Part shown: positions 44,070 through 53,112 of the stretch, piece after piece
Layout of the letters: each line of letters starts with the position of its first letter
How positions within the stretch are numbered: position 1 is the stretch's first letter
Assembly (NCBI GenBank): GCA_046350655.1
Contig: JAXMAB010000004.1
Coordinates: forward strand, 372,001 to 436,000
Origin: JAEUHO01 sp046350655
GTDB lineage: Bacteria > Planctomycetota > PLA2 > JAEUHO01
Length of the DNA stretch: 64,000 nt
Reading direction: 5' to 3'
The notes under the pieces: model-generated
Database searches by the model: none
Told to the model about the DNA's origin: nothing
The model's input: the letters and a program-made list of their open reading frames with translations, nothing else
Translations under genes and position numbers: made by a program

Positions 44070-47000
44070 AGCGGATCGCTGTCGCGATGGGACTGCTGTC
44101 GTTCGCGGTCGCGCCTGTTCACGGCGCGGACGCGCCGCCCGCGCCGCCCGCCGCATCTCCGCCCGCTCCCGCGCCCTCGAAGCCGCCGCCGACGCCGACG
44201 CCGACGGCGGAGCAGGCGGCGGACGCGGTGCTCGCGGCGATCGCGGCGAAGGACGACTCGGCGCTGAAGGCCCTCGCGTCGAAGGACGACCCGGACCCGT
44301 GGCTCGTGGCCGACGAGCTGATCCGCCGGGCCCAGCACGACGCGGCCGAGGCCTTCGCGAAGGCGGCGCCGCGGGTGGACGTCGAGCAGCTCCCGGCGTA
44401 CGTCGCGTCGCGGCGAGGGAAGCCGGAAGACCCGGAGCGCAGGGAGCGGCTGGCGAAGGCGAGCGCGACGCTCCGTGCGGGGCGGTACTCCGAGGCGCTC
44501 GCGGTGCTGGAGACCGCGGATTCGGGGGCGATCGAAGATGTCGCTGGGGTCCGATGGGCAATGGGGCGTGGTCTCGCGCTGCGCGCCTCGCTTCGGAGGG
44601 GTCCGGCCACCTCCGCGTTCCTCGCTGCCGGTGAAGCCGCCGAACGGTTCGGGTGGCTCGCGCGGGCCGCAAGAGCGTTCCAAGAGTCCGCCGCGTCTGC
44701 CTATGACGACTCGGCATTCGCCGTCGCGCGAGACGCGCTGCGGAGGGCGTTCTCGGTGGTCGAGCGCGAAGGCGATGAACCGGGGGCGGCACGGGTGCTC
44801 GGGAACCTCGGCCTGATGTCCAGCCTGCTGGGCGACTACGAGGAGGCGTGCTCCTGCCTCCGGCGCGCCCTGGAGGCACATGAGAAGCTCGGGAGCGCCG
44901 CGGGCGTGGCGGGGGCGCTCGGCAATCTGGGCAACGTTTACGCTGCGCTCGGCGACGGTGCCACGGCGCTCGCCCTGCACTTGCGCGCAAGGGCCACGAT
45001 GGAGGCGGCGGGGGACAGGGCGGGCGCAGCTGCGAGCCTCATCAACATCGGCATTGCCCACAAGATGCTCGGGGACAATGCGAGAGCGCTCCGATTCCAG
45101 GAGAGCGCTCTGGCTGCCGGGGAGGCGCTGGGGAGCCAGGGACTGGTGGCGAGAGCGCTCAGTAACCTGGGCAACCTTTACGAACTGCTCGGAGATGCAG
45201 ATCGAGCCTTGCGGTCCCATGAGCGCGCTGCGCTGGCGCTCGAGTCCCAGGGGGACAGGTTGGGCGCGGCCCTCGTCCTGACCAACATCGGCAACGGACA
45301 CTTCGCGCTAGGTGAGTTCGCGAAGGCTCTCACCTTCTATGAGCGCGCAGTGTCGCTCACGGAGGATCTGCGGAACGGAGCGGGACTGACTCGTGCGCTC
45401 GGCGGGGTTGCAAACGCCCAGTTCGCGCTCGGGGACCACCGGAACGCGCTCAAGTCGTACGAACGCGCGCTCTCGACGGCCGAGGCGCTCCGGGACCGAC
45501 TAGGGGTCTGCACTGCGCTCGGCAACCTCGGTAGGCTCCACTACGTCCTCCGTGACTTCCCTCGTGCGCTCGGTTGCCTCGAGCGCGCGGCCCGCGGCGC
45601 GGAGGAGATCGGAGCAGGTCCACTGCTGGTCGATGCGTTCCACGGACTCTCGATGGTTCATCTGCGGGCCGGCGACGCCGGACTCGCGCTCGCGGACGCT
45701 CGCCGGGCGGTGACGCTGTTGCGGACGCTGGTGGGCGGGCTGGGGGACGAGCAGGGTGCGACGGCGCGGGGGCAGTACACGAAGCTGTTCTCGACGGGCC
45801 TGTCGGCGGCGGCCGCGCTGGGGGACCCGAAGGACGCGGCGTTCTTCCTCGAGAGCGGGCGGGCGGGGTCGCTGCTCGAGGCCCTCGACGCGCGGGAGAC
45901 GCTGCGCCGGGCGGCGCTTCCCGAGGAGCTCCGCATGGCCCAGGCGACGGCCCTGGCGCACGAGGCCCGCGCCCGGGTGGCGCACACGAAGGCGCTCGAC
46001 GGCGGGGACCTGGCCGCGGTCCGGGCCCGTGGCGCCGAGCTCAAGACGGCGCAGGCGGCGGTGCAGGAGGTGTTCGAGCGGATCCAGCGGGAGGCGAAGA
46101 AGGCGGCGGGCCTGTGGTACCCCGTGGCGGCCCCGATCGAGGACCTCCAGCGGTCGCTCGCGGTCGGGGACGCGCTGGTGCTGTACGGGCTGGCGGAGGG
46201 CGACGAGGCCGCGTACGCGCTGGTGCTCACGGGCGACGCGGCGCGGATCGTCCCGCTGGGCGCGACGGGGGCGATCGTGGCGGCGTGCGAGGCGCTGGAG
46301 GGCGGCGACGCCTCGATCGACGCGGGGCCGGCGCTGGCGCGGCTGCGGGACCTGCTCGTGAAGCCCTTGGGGCTCTCCGGCTCGACGAAGCGGCTGTTGG
46401 TGTCGCCGCAGGGGGCCCTGTCGTACGTGCCGTTCGCGGCGCTCGTGCCCGACCTGTCCGTGGCGAGCCAGCCCTCGGGGACGACGTACGGCGTGCTGCT
46501 CGGCGACCAGGGCAAGCGGGGGACGAAGGTGCTCGCGGTGGCCGACCCGGACTACACGGTGGACTACGCGCCGATCTCGCTGGGGCTGTACGCGCCGCAG
46601 GCCCTGGCCTCGGCGGGGCCGGACCGTGGGGGCCGGCTCGCGCAGCTGCCCGGCACGCGGGCGGAGGCGACGGCGGTCGGCGACGTGGTGCGCTTCGGCA
46701 AGGACGCCAGCGAGGGGGGGCTGCGCGCGGCCCTCGCGGCGACGAAGGACCGATGGCACGCGGTCCACTTCGCGTGCCACGGGCTGGTGAGCCCGGACCG
46801 ACCGGCGCTCTCGTCGCTGGCGCTGACGCCGGACGGGGAGAACGACGGGTTCCTGACGGCGCTCGAGGTGCTGCAGCTCGAGATCCCTTCGGACCTGGTG
46901 GTGCTCTCCGCGTGCGAGACGGGCAAGGGGAGGATCGCGGGCGGCGAGGGGATCCTCGGGCTGACGCGGGCGTTCATGTACGCGGGGAGCCCGCGCGTGA

Positions 47001-47203
47001 TCTGCTCGCTCTGGAAGGTGGACGACGCCGCGACGGCGGCGCTGATGACGAAGTTCTACGAGCTGTGGAACCCGAAGGACGGGTCGAAGGGCCTCCCGAC
47101 CGCCGAGGCGCTGCGCCAGGCGCAGGCGTTCGTGAGGGGCCACGAGAAGTGGAAGCACCCGTACTACTGGGCGGCCTGGGTCCTGTGGGGGTTGCCGGAC
47201 TGA
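44066..47203 (+). CDS. Secreted TPR-CHAT caspase-like protein, copy 2 (mosaic)
   Basis: 1045 residues with a signal peptide (about 1-21), a Pro-rich linker and the same helical region as copy 1, then about nine clear TPRs (for example GALGNLGNVYAALGDGATAL, RALSNLGNLYELLGDADRAL; about 230-560) and a CHAT domain with HFACHG (H905) and LSACETGKG (C950). The 5' part (about 44207-44380) and the last about 170 bases are nearly identical in DNA to copy 1. Between roughly 44510 and 45650 the codon choice changes: more A/T third positions and more CGA, AGA and GAA codons. The TPR core thus looks imported or exchanged. Start ATG overlaps the stop of copy 1. Confidence 0.92.
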   Translation: MKRIAVAMGLLSFAVAPVHGADAPPAPPAASPPAPAPSKPPPTPTPTAEQAADAVLAAIAAKDDSALKALASKDDPDPWLVADELIRRAQHDAAEAFAKAAPRVDVEQLPAYVASRRGKPEDPERRERLAKASATLRAGRYSEALAVLETADSGAIEDVAGVRWAMGRGLALRASLRRGPATSAFLAAGEAAERFGWLARAARAFQESAASAYDDSAFAVARDALRRAFSVVEREGDEPGAARVLGNLGLMSSLLGDYEEACSCLRRALEAHEKLGSAAGVAGALGNLGNVYAALGDGATALALHLRARATMEAAGDRAGAAASLINIGIAHKMLGDNARALRFQESALAAGEALGSQGLVARALSNLGNLYELLGDADRALRSHERAALALESQGDRLGAALVLTNIGNGHFALGEFAKALTFYERAVSLTEDLRNGAGLTRALGGVANAQFALGDHRNALKSYERALSTAEALRDRLGVCTALGNLGRLHYVLRDFPRALGCLERAARGAEEIGAGPLLVDAFHGLSMVHLRAGDAGLALADARRAVTLLRTLVGGLGDEQGATARGQYTKLFSTGLSAAAALGDPKDAAFFLESGRAGSLLEALDARETLRRAALPEELRMAQATALAHEARARVAHTKALDGGDLAAVRARGAELKTAQAAVQEVFERIQREAKKAAGLWYPVAAPIEDLQRSLAVGDALVLYGLAEGDEAAYALVLTGDAARIVPLGATGAIVAACEALEGGDASIDAGPALARLRDLLVKPLGLSGSTKRLLVSPQGALSYVPFAALVPDLSVASQPSGTTYGVLLGDQGKRGTKVLAVADPDYTVDYAPISLGLYAPQALASAGPDRGGRLAQLPGTRAEATAVGDVVRFGKDASEGGLRAALAATKDRWHAVHFACHGLVSPDRPALSSLALTPDGENDGFLTALEVLQLEIPSDLVVLSACETGKGRIAGGEGILGLTRAFMYAGSPRVICSLWKVDDAATAALMTKFYELWNPKDGSKGLPTAEALRQAQAFVRGHEKWKHPYYWAAWVLWGLPD

Positions 47204-47306
47204 CGGCGCGGCCCGGGTTCGGCGACCGGCGGCCGAGCCGGCGGACGGCCGGCGGGCCTCGCGGTCCCCGAGGGTCGGTGGCGGCGTCAGGACGGGATCG
47301 GGCGGG

Positions 47307-48032
47307 TCACCAGGGGATCGGCTGGCGGTCCGCGAAGAAGCCGCCGGTGGGACCGCCGTCGGGGAGCGTCGCGAGGAAGAGCGGCGTGTCGGCGCCCTCG
47401 CGCGCGGAGAGGGGCGCCGAGGGGCCGCCCATCGCGGTGCGGAGCCAGCCCGGGCAGCACGCGTTGACGAGCACCGGCGTGCCGGCGAACGCGCGGGCCT
47501 CGAGGATCGTGAGCGCGTTCAGCGCGGCCTTCGCGACGCAGTAGGCCGGCGGGCCCCACGCGCCCGGCGCGGTGCCCGCCGCGAGGTCGGTCAACGAGCC
47601 CGCGGTGGACGAGACGTTCACGACCCGGCCGGCGGCCGAGGCGCGCAGCAGCGGGGCGAAGGCCTGCGTCACGGCCCACGGCCCGAGGACGTCCACCTCG
47701 AACGTCGCGCGGACCACGTCGAGCGGGACCGTCAGCGCGGTCTCGGCCTCGTCGAGCAGGACGCCCGCGTTGTTCACGAGGACGTCGAGCGCGCGGGCCT
47801 CGCGTGCCACCGCCGTGGCCGCGGCCCGGATCGAGGCGGCGTCGGCGACGTCGAGCGCGAGCGGCACGACGTCGAGCCCGGCCGCGCGCAGCGGCGCGGC
47901 GGCCGCCGTCGCGCGGGGGAGGTCGCGCGCCGAGAGGAACACCCGGTGGCCCGCCGACGCGAGGCCCCGCGCGATCTCGAGGCCGAGGCCCGCCGCGGCG
48001 CCGGTGACGAGGGCGAGGCGGGGGGGCGGCAC
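47307..48032 (-). CDS. Short-chain dehydrogenase/reductase, carbonyl reductase-like
   Basis: 241 residues. The Rossmann motif VTGAAAGLGLEIA, NNAG at 87-90, the catalytic Ser141, Tyr164 and Lys168 (AYCVAK) and ACCPGWLRTAMGG define a classical SDR. The C-terminal GADTPLFLATLPDGGPTGGFF resembles human carbonyl reductase 1-like enzymes, which reduce quinones and carbonyls with NADPH. GTG 48032 is used, with a TATCCT box and GGAG upstream. It is divergent from an Old Yellow Enzyme gene 113 bp away; the two may act on similar electrophilic substrates (inference). Confidence 0.9.
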   Translation of the reverse strand: MPPPRLALVTGAAAGLGLEIARGLASAGHRVFLSARDLPRATAAAAPLRAAGLDVVPLALDVADAASIRAAATAVAREARALDVLVNNAGVLLDEAETALTVPLDVVRATFEVDVLGPWAVTQAFAPLLRASAAGRVVNVSSTAGSLTDLAAGTAPGAWGPPAYCVAKAALNALTILEARAFAGTPVLVNACCPGWLRTAMGGPSAPLSAREGADTPLFLATLPDGGPTGGFFADRQPIPW

Positions 48033-48145
48033 GCGGGGCTCCGTGGATCCGACCGGTCGAGGATACCGGCGGGCGAGCCGGCCGGTCCCGGCGTGGGCTC
48101 TCCCCTCGCGGATCCGGTAGGCTCCCCGCCCTCCCGGAGGCCCCC

Positions 48146-49237
48146 ATGTCGCTCGACCCGCTGTTCCGTCCCGTCCGCCTCGGCGCCGTCGAGGCCGCCA
48201 ACCGCATGCTCATGGCGCCCATGACGCGCGGCCGCGCGGAGGCCGACGGCACGCCGAACGACCTCATGGCGGCGTACTACGTCCAGCGCGCGACCGCGGG
48301 CCTCATGATCACCGAGGCGACGCCGGTGTCGCGCCAGGGCGTCGGCTGGCTCGGCGCGCCGGGCATGTACACCGACGCGCACGTCGCCGGGTGGCGCAAG
48401 GTGACCACCGCGGCTCACGCCGCGAAGGGCCGCATCTACCTGCAGCTGTGGCACATGGGCCGCGTCTCGCACCCCGACTTCCACGGCGGCGCGCTGCCGG
48501 TCGGCCCGTCGGCGGTCGCCGCGAAGGGCGAGTCGCACACGCCGCTCGGCAAGAAGGCGTACGTGACGCCGCGCGCGCTCGACCTCGCGGAGATCCCCGG
48601 CATCGTCGCCGCGTTCGGCGAGGCGACGCGCCGCGCGCGCGACGCGGGCTTCGACGGCGTCGAGATCCACGGCGCGAACGGCTACCTCGTCGACCAGTTC
48701 CTCCGCGACGGCAGCAACCACCGCACCGACGCGTACGGCGGCGACGTCGAGCGCCGCACGCGGTTCGCGGTCGAGGTCGCCGAGGCCTGCGCGAAGGCGT
48801 GGGCGCCGGACCGCGTCGGCTTCCGCGTCTCGCCCCGCGGCACCTACAACGACATGTCCGACCGCGACCCGGCCACGACGTTCGGGCGGCTCGCGGAGCG
48901 CCTCTCGGCGCTGAAGCTCGGGTACCTCCACGTCGTCGAGGGGCTGCCGGGCTCGATGATGCACACGCCCGGCGCCACGGTCGCGCCGGTCCTGCGGAAG
49001 GCGTTCCGCGGCGCGTTCGTCCTCAACGGCGGCTACGACGCGGCGAAGGCGGCGGCCGCGATCGCCGCGGGCGAGGCCGACGCCGTCGCGTTCGGCGTCC
49101 CCTTCCTCTGCACGCCGGACTTCGTGGCGCGCACGAAGGCCGGCAAGCCCATGAACCCGCCGGACTTCTCGACGCTCTACACCCCCGGCGCCAAGGGCTA
49201 CACCGACTACCCCGCGATCGACCCCGCGGCGGCGTGA
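48146..49237 (+). CDS. Old Yellow Enzyme family NADH:flavin oxidoreductase (alkene reductase)
   Basis: 363 residues from ATG 48146 with CGGAGG eight bases before and TAGGCT at 48118-48123. The family sequence is easily read: LFRPVRLGAVEAANRMLMAP MTR, ATPVSRQGVGW, LQLWHMGRVSHP, DGVEIHGANGYLVDQF with the catalytic His-Gly-Ala-Asn, and YGGDVERRTRF. It is an FMN-dependent reductase of alpha,beta-unsaturated carbonyls or nitroesters (NemA-like). Length matches. It is followed by a repeat-containing gap and the third TPR-CHAT gene. Confidence 0.94.
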   Translation: MSLDPLFRPVRLGAVEAANRMLMAPMTRGRAEADGTPNDLMAAYYVQRATAGLMITEATPVSRQGVGWLGAPGMYTDAHVAGWRKVTTAAHAAKGRIYLQLWHMGRVSHPDFHGGALPVGPSAVAAKGESHTPLGKKAYVTPRALDLAEIPGIVAAFGEATRRARDAGFDGVEIHGANGYLVDQFLRDGSNHRTDAYGGDVERRTRFAVEVAEACAKAWAPDRVGFRVSPRGTYNDMSDRDPATTFGRLAERLSALKLGYLHVVEGLPGSMMHTPGATVAPVLRKAFRGAFVLNGGYDAAKAAAAIAAGEADAVAFGVPFLCTPDFVARTKAGKPMNPPDFSTLYTPGAKGYTDYPAIDPAAA

Positions 49238-49477
49238 CGCGTGGCGAGGGCGGCGGTCGAGGTCCCGGGACGCGAGGCCCGCTCGGTCGCGGGGGACCCG
49301 CCTCGTCGGGGGCTCCGTCGCCGGGGGACCCGACAGGTCCGAGCCACGCGTCCCGGCGCCCGCCGCGCGTCGCCGGGGGGCCGCGTCGGGAACCGGGTCC
49401 GGAAGCGGGTCGGGCGCCGTTCGGCGGGGCCGCGACCTCCGACGCGCGTCGAGACCCTCGGCGGGGGCCGCCGGGCC

Positions 49478-49507
49478 TTGCGTCCCGTGCGCGGCGCGGG
49501 GTAGCGT
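49478..49507 (+). promoter_or_regulatory. Sigma70-type promoter of TPR-CHAT copy 3
   Basis: TTGCGT (49478-49483), an 18-base spacer and TAGCGT (49502-49507). The ATG at 49518 is ten bases after the -10 box, with no Shine-Dalgarno sequence, so the transcript would have almost no leader. The -35 box overlaps a GGGCCTTGCGTCCC variant of the dispersed repeat. The rest of the gap (49238-49517) holds only GCGAGGCCCG half-sites. Confidence 0.55.
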
Positions 49508-49517
49508 GGCCCGAATC

Positions 49518-52500
49518 ATGCGGTGCGGGCGCGCGATCGGCTGCCTGGCGGTCCTGACGCTCGCGGCGGCTCCCGCGGGTGCGGCCGAGGTCACGTCACC
49601 CGGCGGCGCGCCCCCGAACCCCGCGGTCGCGTCCGGCGCGGGCGGGTCGACCGGCGCGCCGCGCGCCGAGAAGGCCGCGACCCCGTCGGAGGCCGCGGCG
49701 GCGGTCCGCGAGGCGGTGAAGGCGCGCGACGGCGCGGCGCTCGCGCGGCTGCGGGCCGCCGAGGCGCCGGACCCGTGGCTCGTGGTGGACGCGCTCGACG
49801 CGGCGGGGGCGCTCGACGCCGCGGCGCTGCTGACGTCCGGCATCGCGCGCGAGGACGCGCCCGCGCTGCGCGCGTACGTCGCCGCGCGACGCGCGGGCGC
49901 CGCGGACCCGGCGGAGACGCGGGCGCGGGTCGTCGCGGCGGCGAAGGCCGCCGAGGCGGGGCGGCCGGGCGGCGACGTGCTCGCGTTGCTCGACGGCGTG
50001 AGCCCGCCGACGGACACCGTCCTCGCGGTGGAGGCCGCGCGCGTGCGGCTCGACGCGCTGCGGCGCGCGGGCCGGCGGGTCGAGGCCGTCGAGGTCGGCG
50101 AGGCGGCGGCCGGGGTCGCGTCGCGGCTCGGCTGGACGCGGGGCGAGGTGACCGCGCTGCGCGACGCGGGCGTGGTGGCGCAGGCGACGGGCGACGCGCG
50201 CACGGCGCTGCGGCTGTTCCAGCGGCTGCTCGTGCTCGAGGAGCGCCTCGGCGCGACGGGCGCGGCGACGCTGTGCGAGATCGGCCGCGCGCAGTCCACG
50301 CTGGGCGACGTCGCGTCCGCGCGCGCGACGCTCGAGCGGGCGCTCGCGGCGGCGAAGGAGCACGACGAGGTCGGCACGTACGCGACGGCGCTCGGAGACC
50401 TCGCGGACATCCACTTCCGGCTGGGCGACTACCCGCGCGCCGTCGGCATGCACCGCGACGCGCTCGCGCAGCGCCGCTCGGTGGGCGACCGGCCCGGCGT
50501 CGCGCGGTCGCTCGACCACCTCGCGGGCGTGCAGGCCGCGCTGGGCGCGTGGGCGAAGGCGTTCGAGCTCGCGGAGGCCGCGCGCACGGAGGCCGCGGCC
50601 ATCGGCGACGACCTCGTCCTCGCGACGGTCATGTCCACCGTCGGCAGCTTCCACTCGCGCCTCGGGCAGTACCCCGAGGCCGCGACGCTCTACCGCGCCG
50701 CGCTCGAGGTGTTCCGACGGCTCGACGCGCGCGCGTCGGCGGTGAACGCGCTCACCGCGCTCGGCGTCGTGCACCTGAAGTCCGGCGACCTCGAGCAGGC
50801 GCTCAAGGACTTCGACGAGGTCGTGCCGCAGGCGGAGGCGCTCGGCGACCCGGCCCTCGTCGCCGAGATCCGGCGCCACCGCGGCGAGGCGTTCCAGGCC
50901 CTCGGCGAGCTCCCGAAGGCCGCGGTCGAGTTCGAGGCGGCGATCGCCGGCTTCGAGGCGGCGCAGCACCGCCGCGGCGCCGCGGCCACCGTGGCCGACC
51001 TCGCGCGGCTGCGGCTCGAGGCGGGGGAGTACGCCGCGGCGCGCAAGCTCGCCGACCGCGCGGTGCGCGAGGCCGAGCGGATGCGCGCCGACCCGCTGCT
51101 CGCGAGCGCCCTGGCGGTGCGCGCCCAGACCCGCATCGCCGCCGGCGACCCCGACGCGGCCCTCGAGATCGCGAAGCAGGGCGCCCAGATCGTGGACCGG
51201 CTCTTCACGGGCCTCGGCGCCGCGCAGGCCGGCGCCGCCCGCGAGACCGTCGCGCCCGTGTTCGAGGTGGGCGCGCTCGCCGCGGTGCGCGTCGCGGACG
51301 CGACCGAGCTGTCCTACTTCGTCGAGAGCGGCCGCGCCGGCGCGCTGATGGAGACCCTCGGCGTGCGCGAGCGCGTGCAGCGGGCCGCCGTGCCGCCGTC
51401 GCTGCTCGCGGAGCGCGAGGCCCTGCGCACGACGGAGAAGGCCGCGGCGAGCGCGTACGCCGCGACGCTCGCGGGCGACGACCTCGCGGCCACGCGCCGC
51501 GCGCGCTCCGAGCTCGACGCGGTGCGCGCCAAGGGCCTCGACCTCGCGGCGCGCATCGAGCGCGCGTCGAAGCGCGAGGAGTCGTGGGACCACCGCGGCG
51601 CGACGCTCGAGGAGATCCAGGGGCACCTCACGCCCGGCGAGGCGTTCGTCGCGTTCGTCCTGCCGAACCCGGACGCGGCCGCGCTCGTCGTCACGTCCAC
51701 CAGCGCGCGCGTCGTGCGGCTCGGCCTGACGTCGGACGTCGTCGCCGCGTGCGAGGCGCTCCACGCGTCGGACCCCGACGAGGACGCGTCGGCCGCGCTG
51801 GCGCGCCTCGAGGAGGTCGTCGTGAAGCCGCTCGGCCTCGGCGCCGACGTCACGACGCTCCTCCTCTCGCCGGAGGGCCCGCTCTGCTACGTGCCGTTCT
51901 CGGCCCTCATGCGCGGGCGCGACGTCGTGTTCGTCCCGTCGGGGACGACGCTCACGTACCTGCTCGACAGCCGCGAGGCGCCGGGCACGCAGGTGCTCGC
52001 GCTGGGCGACCCGGACTACGGCAGCGCGGGGTCGTCGGCCGCGGGCGCCGTCTTCGGCGCCACGCGCGACGGCGCCCCGGCCCCCGCGCCGACGCCGAAG
52101 CCCGACGTGCGCGGCGGACGGCTCGTGCCGCTCCCCGAGACGCGCGTCGAGGCCAAGGCCGTCGGCGACGTGCTGCTGCTCGGCCAGGAGGCGACGGAGG
52201 CGGGGCTGCGCCACGCCATCGCCACGCGCCCGCGGTGGAAGGCGGTCCACGTCGCGTGCCACGGCCTCGTGGACCGCGACCGCCCCGAGCTGAGCGCCCT
52301 GGCGCTCACCCCGAGCGACGCCGACGACGGGTTCCTGACCGCCATGGAGGTCGTGGCGATGGCGGTGCCCTCCGACGTGGTCGTCCTCTCGGCGTGCGAG
52401 ACCGGGACCGGCAAGGTGCGGCGGGGCGAGGGCCTCTCGGGGCTGATGCGCGCGTTCCTGGCCGCGGGCTCCCCTCGGGTCGTCTGCTCCCTGTGGAAGG

Positions 52501-52682
52501 TGGACGACGAGGCGACGCGCGCCTTGATGATCCGCTTCTACGAGCTGTGGAACCCGAAGGACGGTTCCGCGCCGATGGGGGCGTCCCTGGCGCTGCGCGC
52601 CGCGCAGGAGCGGGTGCGGGCGGATCCTCGGTGGAAACACCCCTACTACTGGGCCGCCTGGGTCCTCTGGGGACTCCCCTAG
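49518..52682 (+). CDS. Secreted TPR-CHAT caspase-like protein, copy 3
   Basis: 1054 residues from ATG 49518 (the GTG at 49506 would sit inside the -10 box). Signal peptide about 1-23. TPRs run from about 200 to 540 (for example ALGDLADIHFRLGDYPRAVG, STVGSFHSRLGQYPEAATLY). The CHAT domain has HVACHG (H915), LSACETGTG (C960) and CSLWKVDDEAT, and ends in the same HPYYWAAWVLWGLP as the other copies. At the DNA level it is clearly more distant from copies 1 and 2 than they are from each other. Both dyad residues and the SACETG motif are intact, so protease activity is plausible. Substrate and location (periplasm or outside) are unknown. Confidence 0.9.
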   Translation: MRCGRAIGCLAVLTLAAAPAGAAEVTSPGGAPPNPAVASGAGGSTGAPRAEKAATPSEAAAAVREAVKARDGAALARLRAAEAPDPWLVVDALDAAGALDAAALLTSGIAREDAPALRAYVAARRAGAADPAETRARVVAAAKAAEAGRPGGDVLALLDGVSPPTDTVLAVEAARVRLDALRRAGRRVEAVEVGEAAAGVASRLGWTRGEVTALRDAGVVAQATGDARTALRLFQRLLVLEERLGATGAATLCEIGRAQSTLGDVASARATLERALAAAKEHDEVGTYATALGDLADIHFRLGDYPRAVGMHRDALAQRRSVGDRPGVARSLDHLAGVQAALGAWAKAFELAEAARTEAAAIGDDLVLATVMSTVGSFHSRLGQYPEAATLYRAALEVFRRLDARASAVNALTALGVVHLKSGDLEQALKDFDEVVPQAEALGDPALVAEIRRHRGEAFQALGELPKAAVEFEAAIAGFEAAQHRRGAAATVADLARLRLEAGEYAAARKLADRAVREAERMRADPLLASALAVRAQTRIAAGDPDAALEIAKQGAQIVDRLFTGLGAAQAGAARETVAPVFEVGALAAVRVADATELSYFVESGRAGALMETLGVRERVQRAAVPPSLLAEREALRTTEKAAASAYAATLAGDDLAATRRARSELDAVRAKGLDLAARIERASKREESWDHRGATLEEIQGHLTPGEAFVAFVLPNPDAAALVVTSTSARVVRLGLTSDVVAACEALHASDPDEDASAALARLEEVVVKPLGLGADVTTLLLSPEGPLCYVPFSALMRGRDVVFVPSGTTLTYLLDSREAPGTQVLALGDPDYGSAGSSAAGAVFGATRDGAPAPAPTPKPDVRGGRLVPLPETRVEAKAVGDVLLLGQEATEAGLRHAIATRPRWKAVHVACHGLVDRDRPELSALALTPSDADDGFLTAMEVVAMAVPSDVVVLSACETGTGKVRRGEGLSGLMRAFLAAGSPRVVCSLWKVDDEATRALMIRFYELWNPKDGSAPMGASLALRAAQERVRADPRWKHPYYWAAWVLWGLP

Positions 52683-52743
52683 ACAGGGGGGTGGGCGGCG
52701 GCGGACGGGGGGCGACCGCGCTGGCCGAGGGCCGGGGTTCGCA

Positions 52744-52786
52744 GGGACGCGAGGCCCGCCGCGCAGCGCGACGGGCCTGGCGTCCC
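52744..52786. repeat. GCGAGGCCCG palindrome, paired copy
   Basis: GGGACGCGAGGCCCG (52744-52758) and CGGGCCTGGCGTCCC (52772-52786) form a 15-bp stem with one mismatch and a 13-base loop, 60 bases after the stop of TPR-CHAT copy 3. Confidence 0.8.
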
Positions 52787-52893
52787 CCTCCTCGTCGTCG
52801 GCCCTGCTGGGCCTCCTCCTCGTCGGGCGGCTCGGCGGCGTATCGGCGCGGCTGGATACAGCCGCCTCGCCGCTGCTCCCGCGGCCCTGAGCC

Positions 52894-53037
52894 ATCGCGG
52901 TCGTTCGCGATTGCGCGACCCACGAGGAAGGACGAGGGGCGCGGGGTGCGAACTCGAATCTGCGGTCCGGTCAGTGCGAATGAGATCGCGGTCGTTCGCG
53001 ATTGGGGGACCCGTGAGGAAGAACGAGGGGGGGCGGG
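52894..53037. repeat. Direct repeat of about 52 bp, two copies 91 bp apart
   Basis: Copy A is at 52894-52945 and copy B at 52985-53037. Both start with the small inverted repeat ATCGCG-GTCGTT-CGCGAT, then TTG, a G/C-rich stretch, GACCC and GAGGAAG-ACGAGG. The rest of the 430-bp gap (52683-53112) holds the palindrome at 52744 and a purine-rich stretch at about 53042-53110, which on the minus strand, just after the cyclase stop, is C/T-rich and G-poor as in Rho-loading sites. No coding sequence is visible. Confidence 0.7.
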
Positions 53038-53112
53038 AGCCGCGGAGCAGAGGAGAGAGGAGAGAAGAGTGAGGAGACGCAGTCGGAGCAGAGGGGAGCG
53101 AGCGGGGAGCGA

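Noticed and set aside
49506..49517. GTG 49506 as start of TPR-CHAT copy 3
   Set aside because: It lies inside the likely -10 box and adds four residues before the signal peptide; ATG 49518 fits better.
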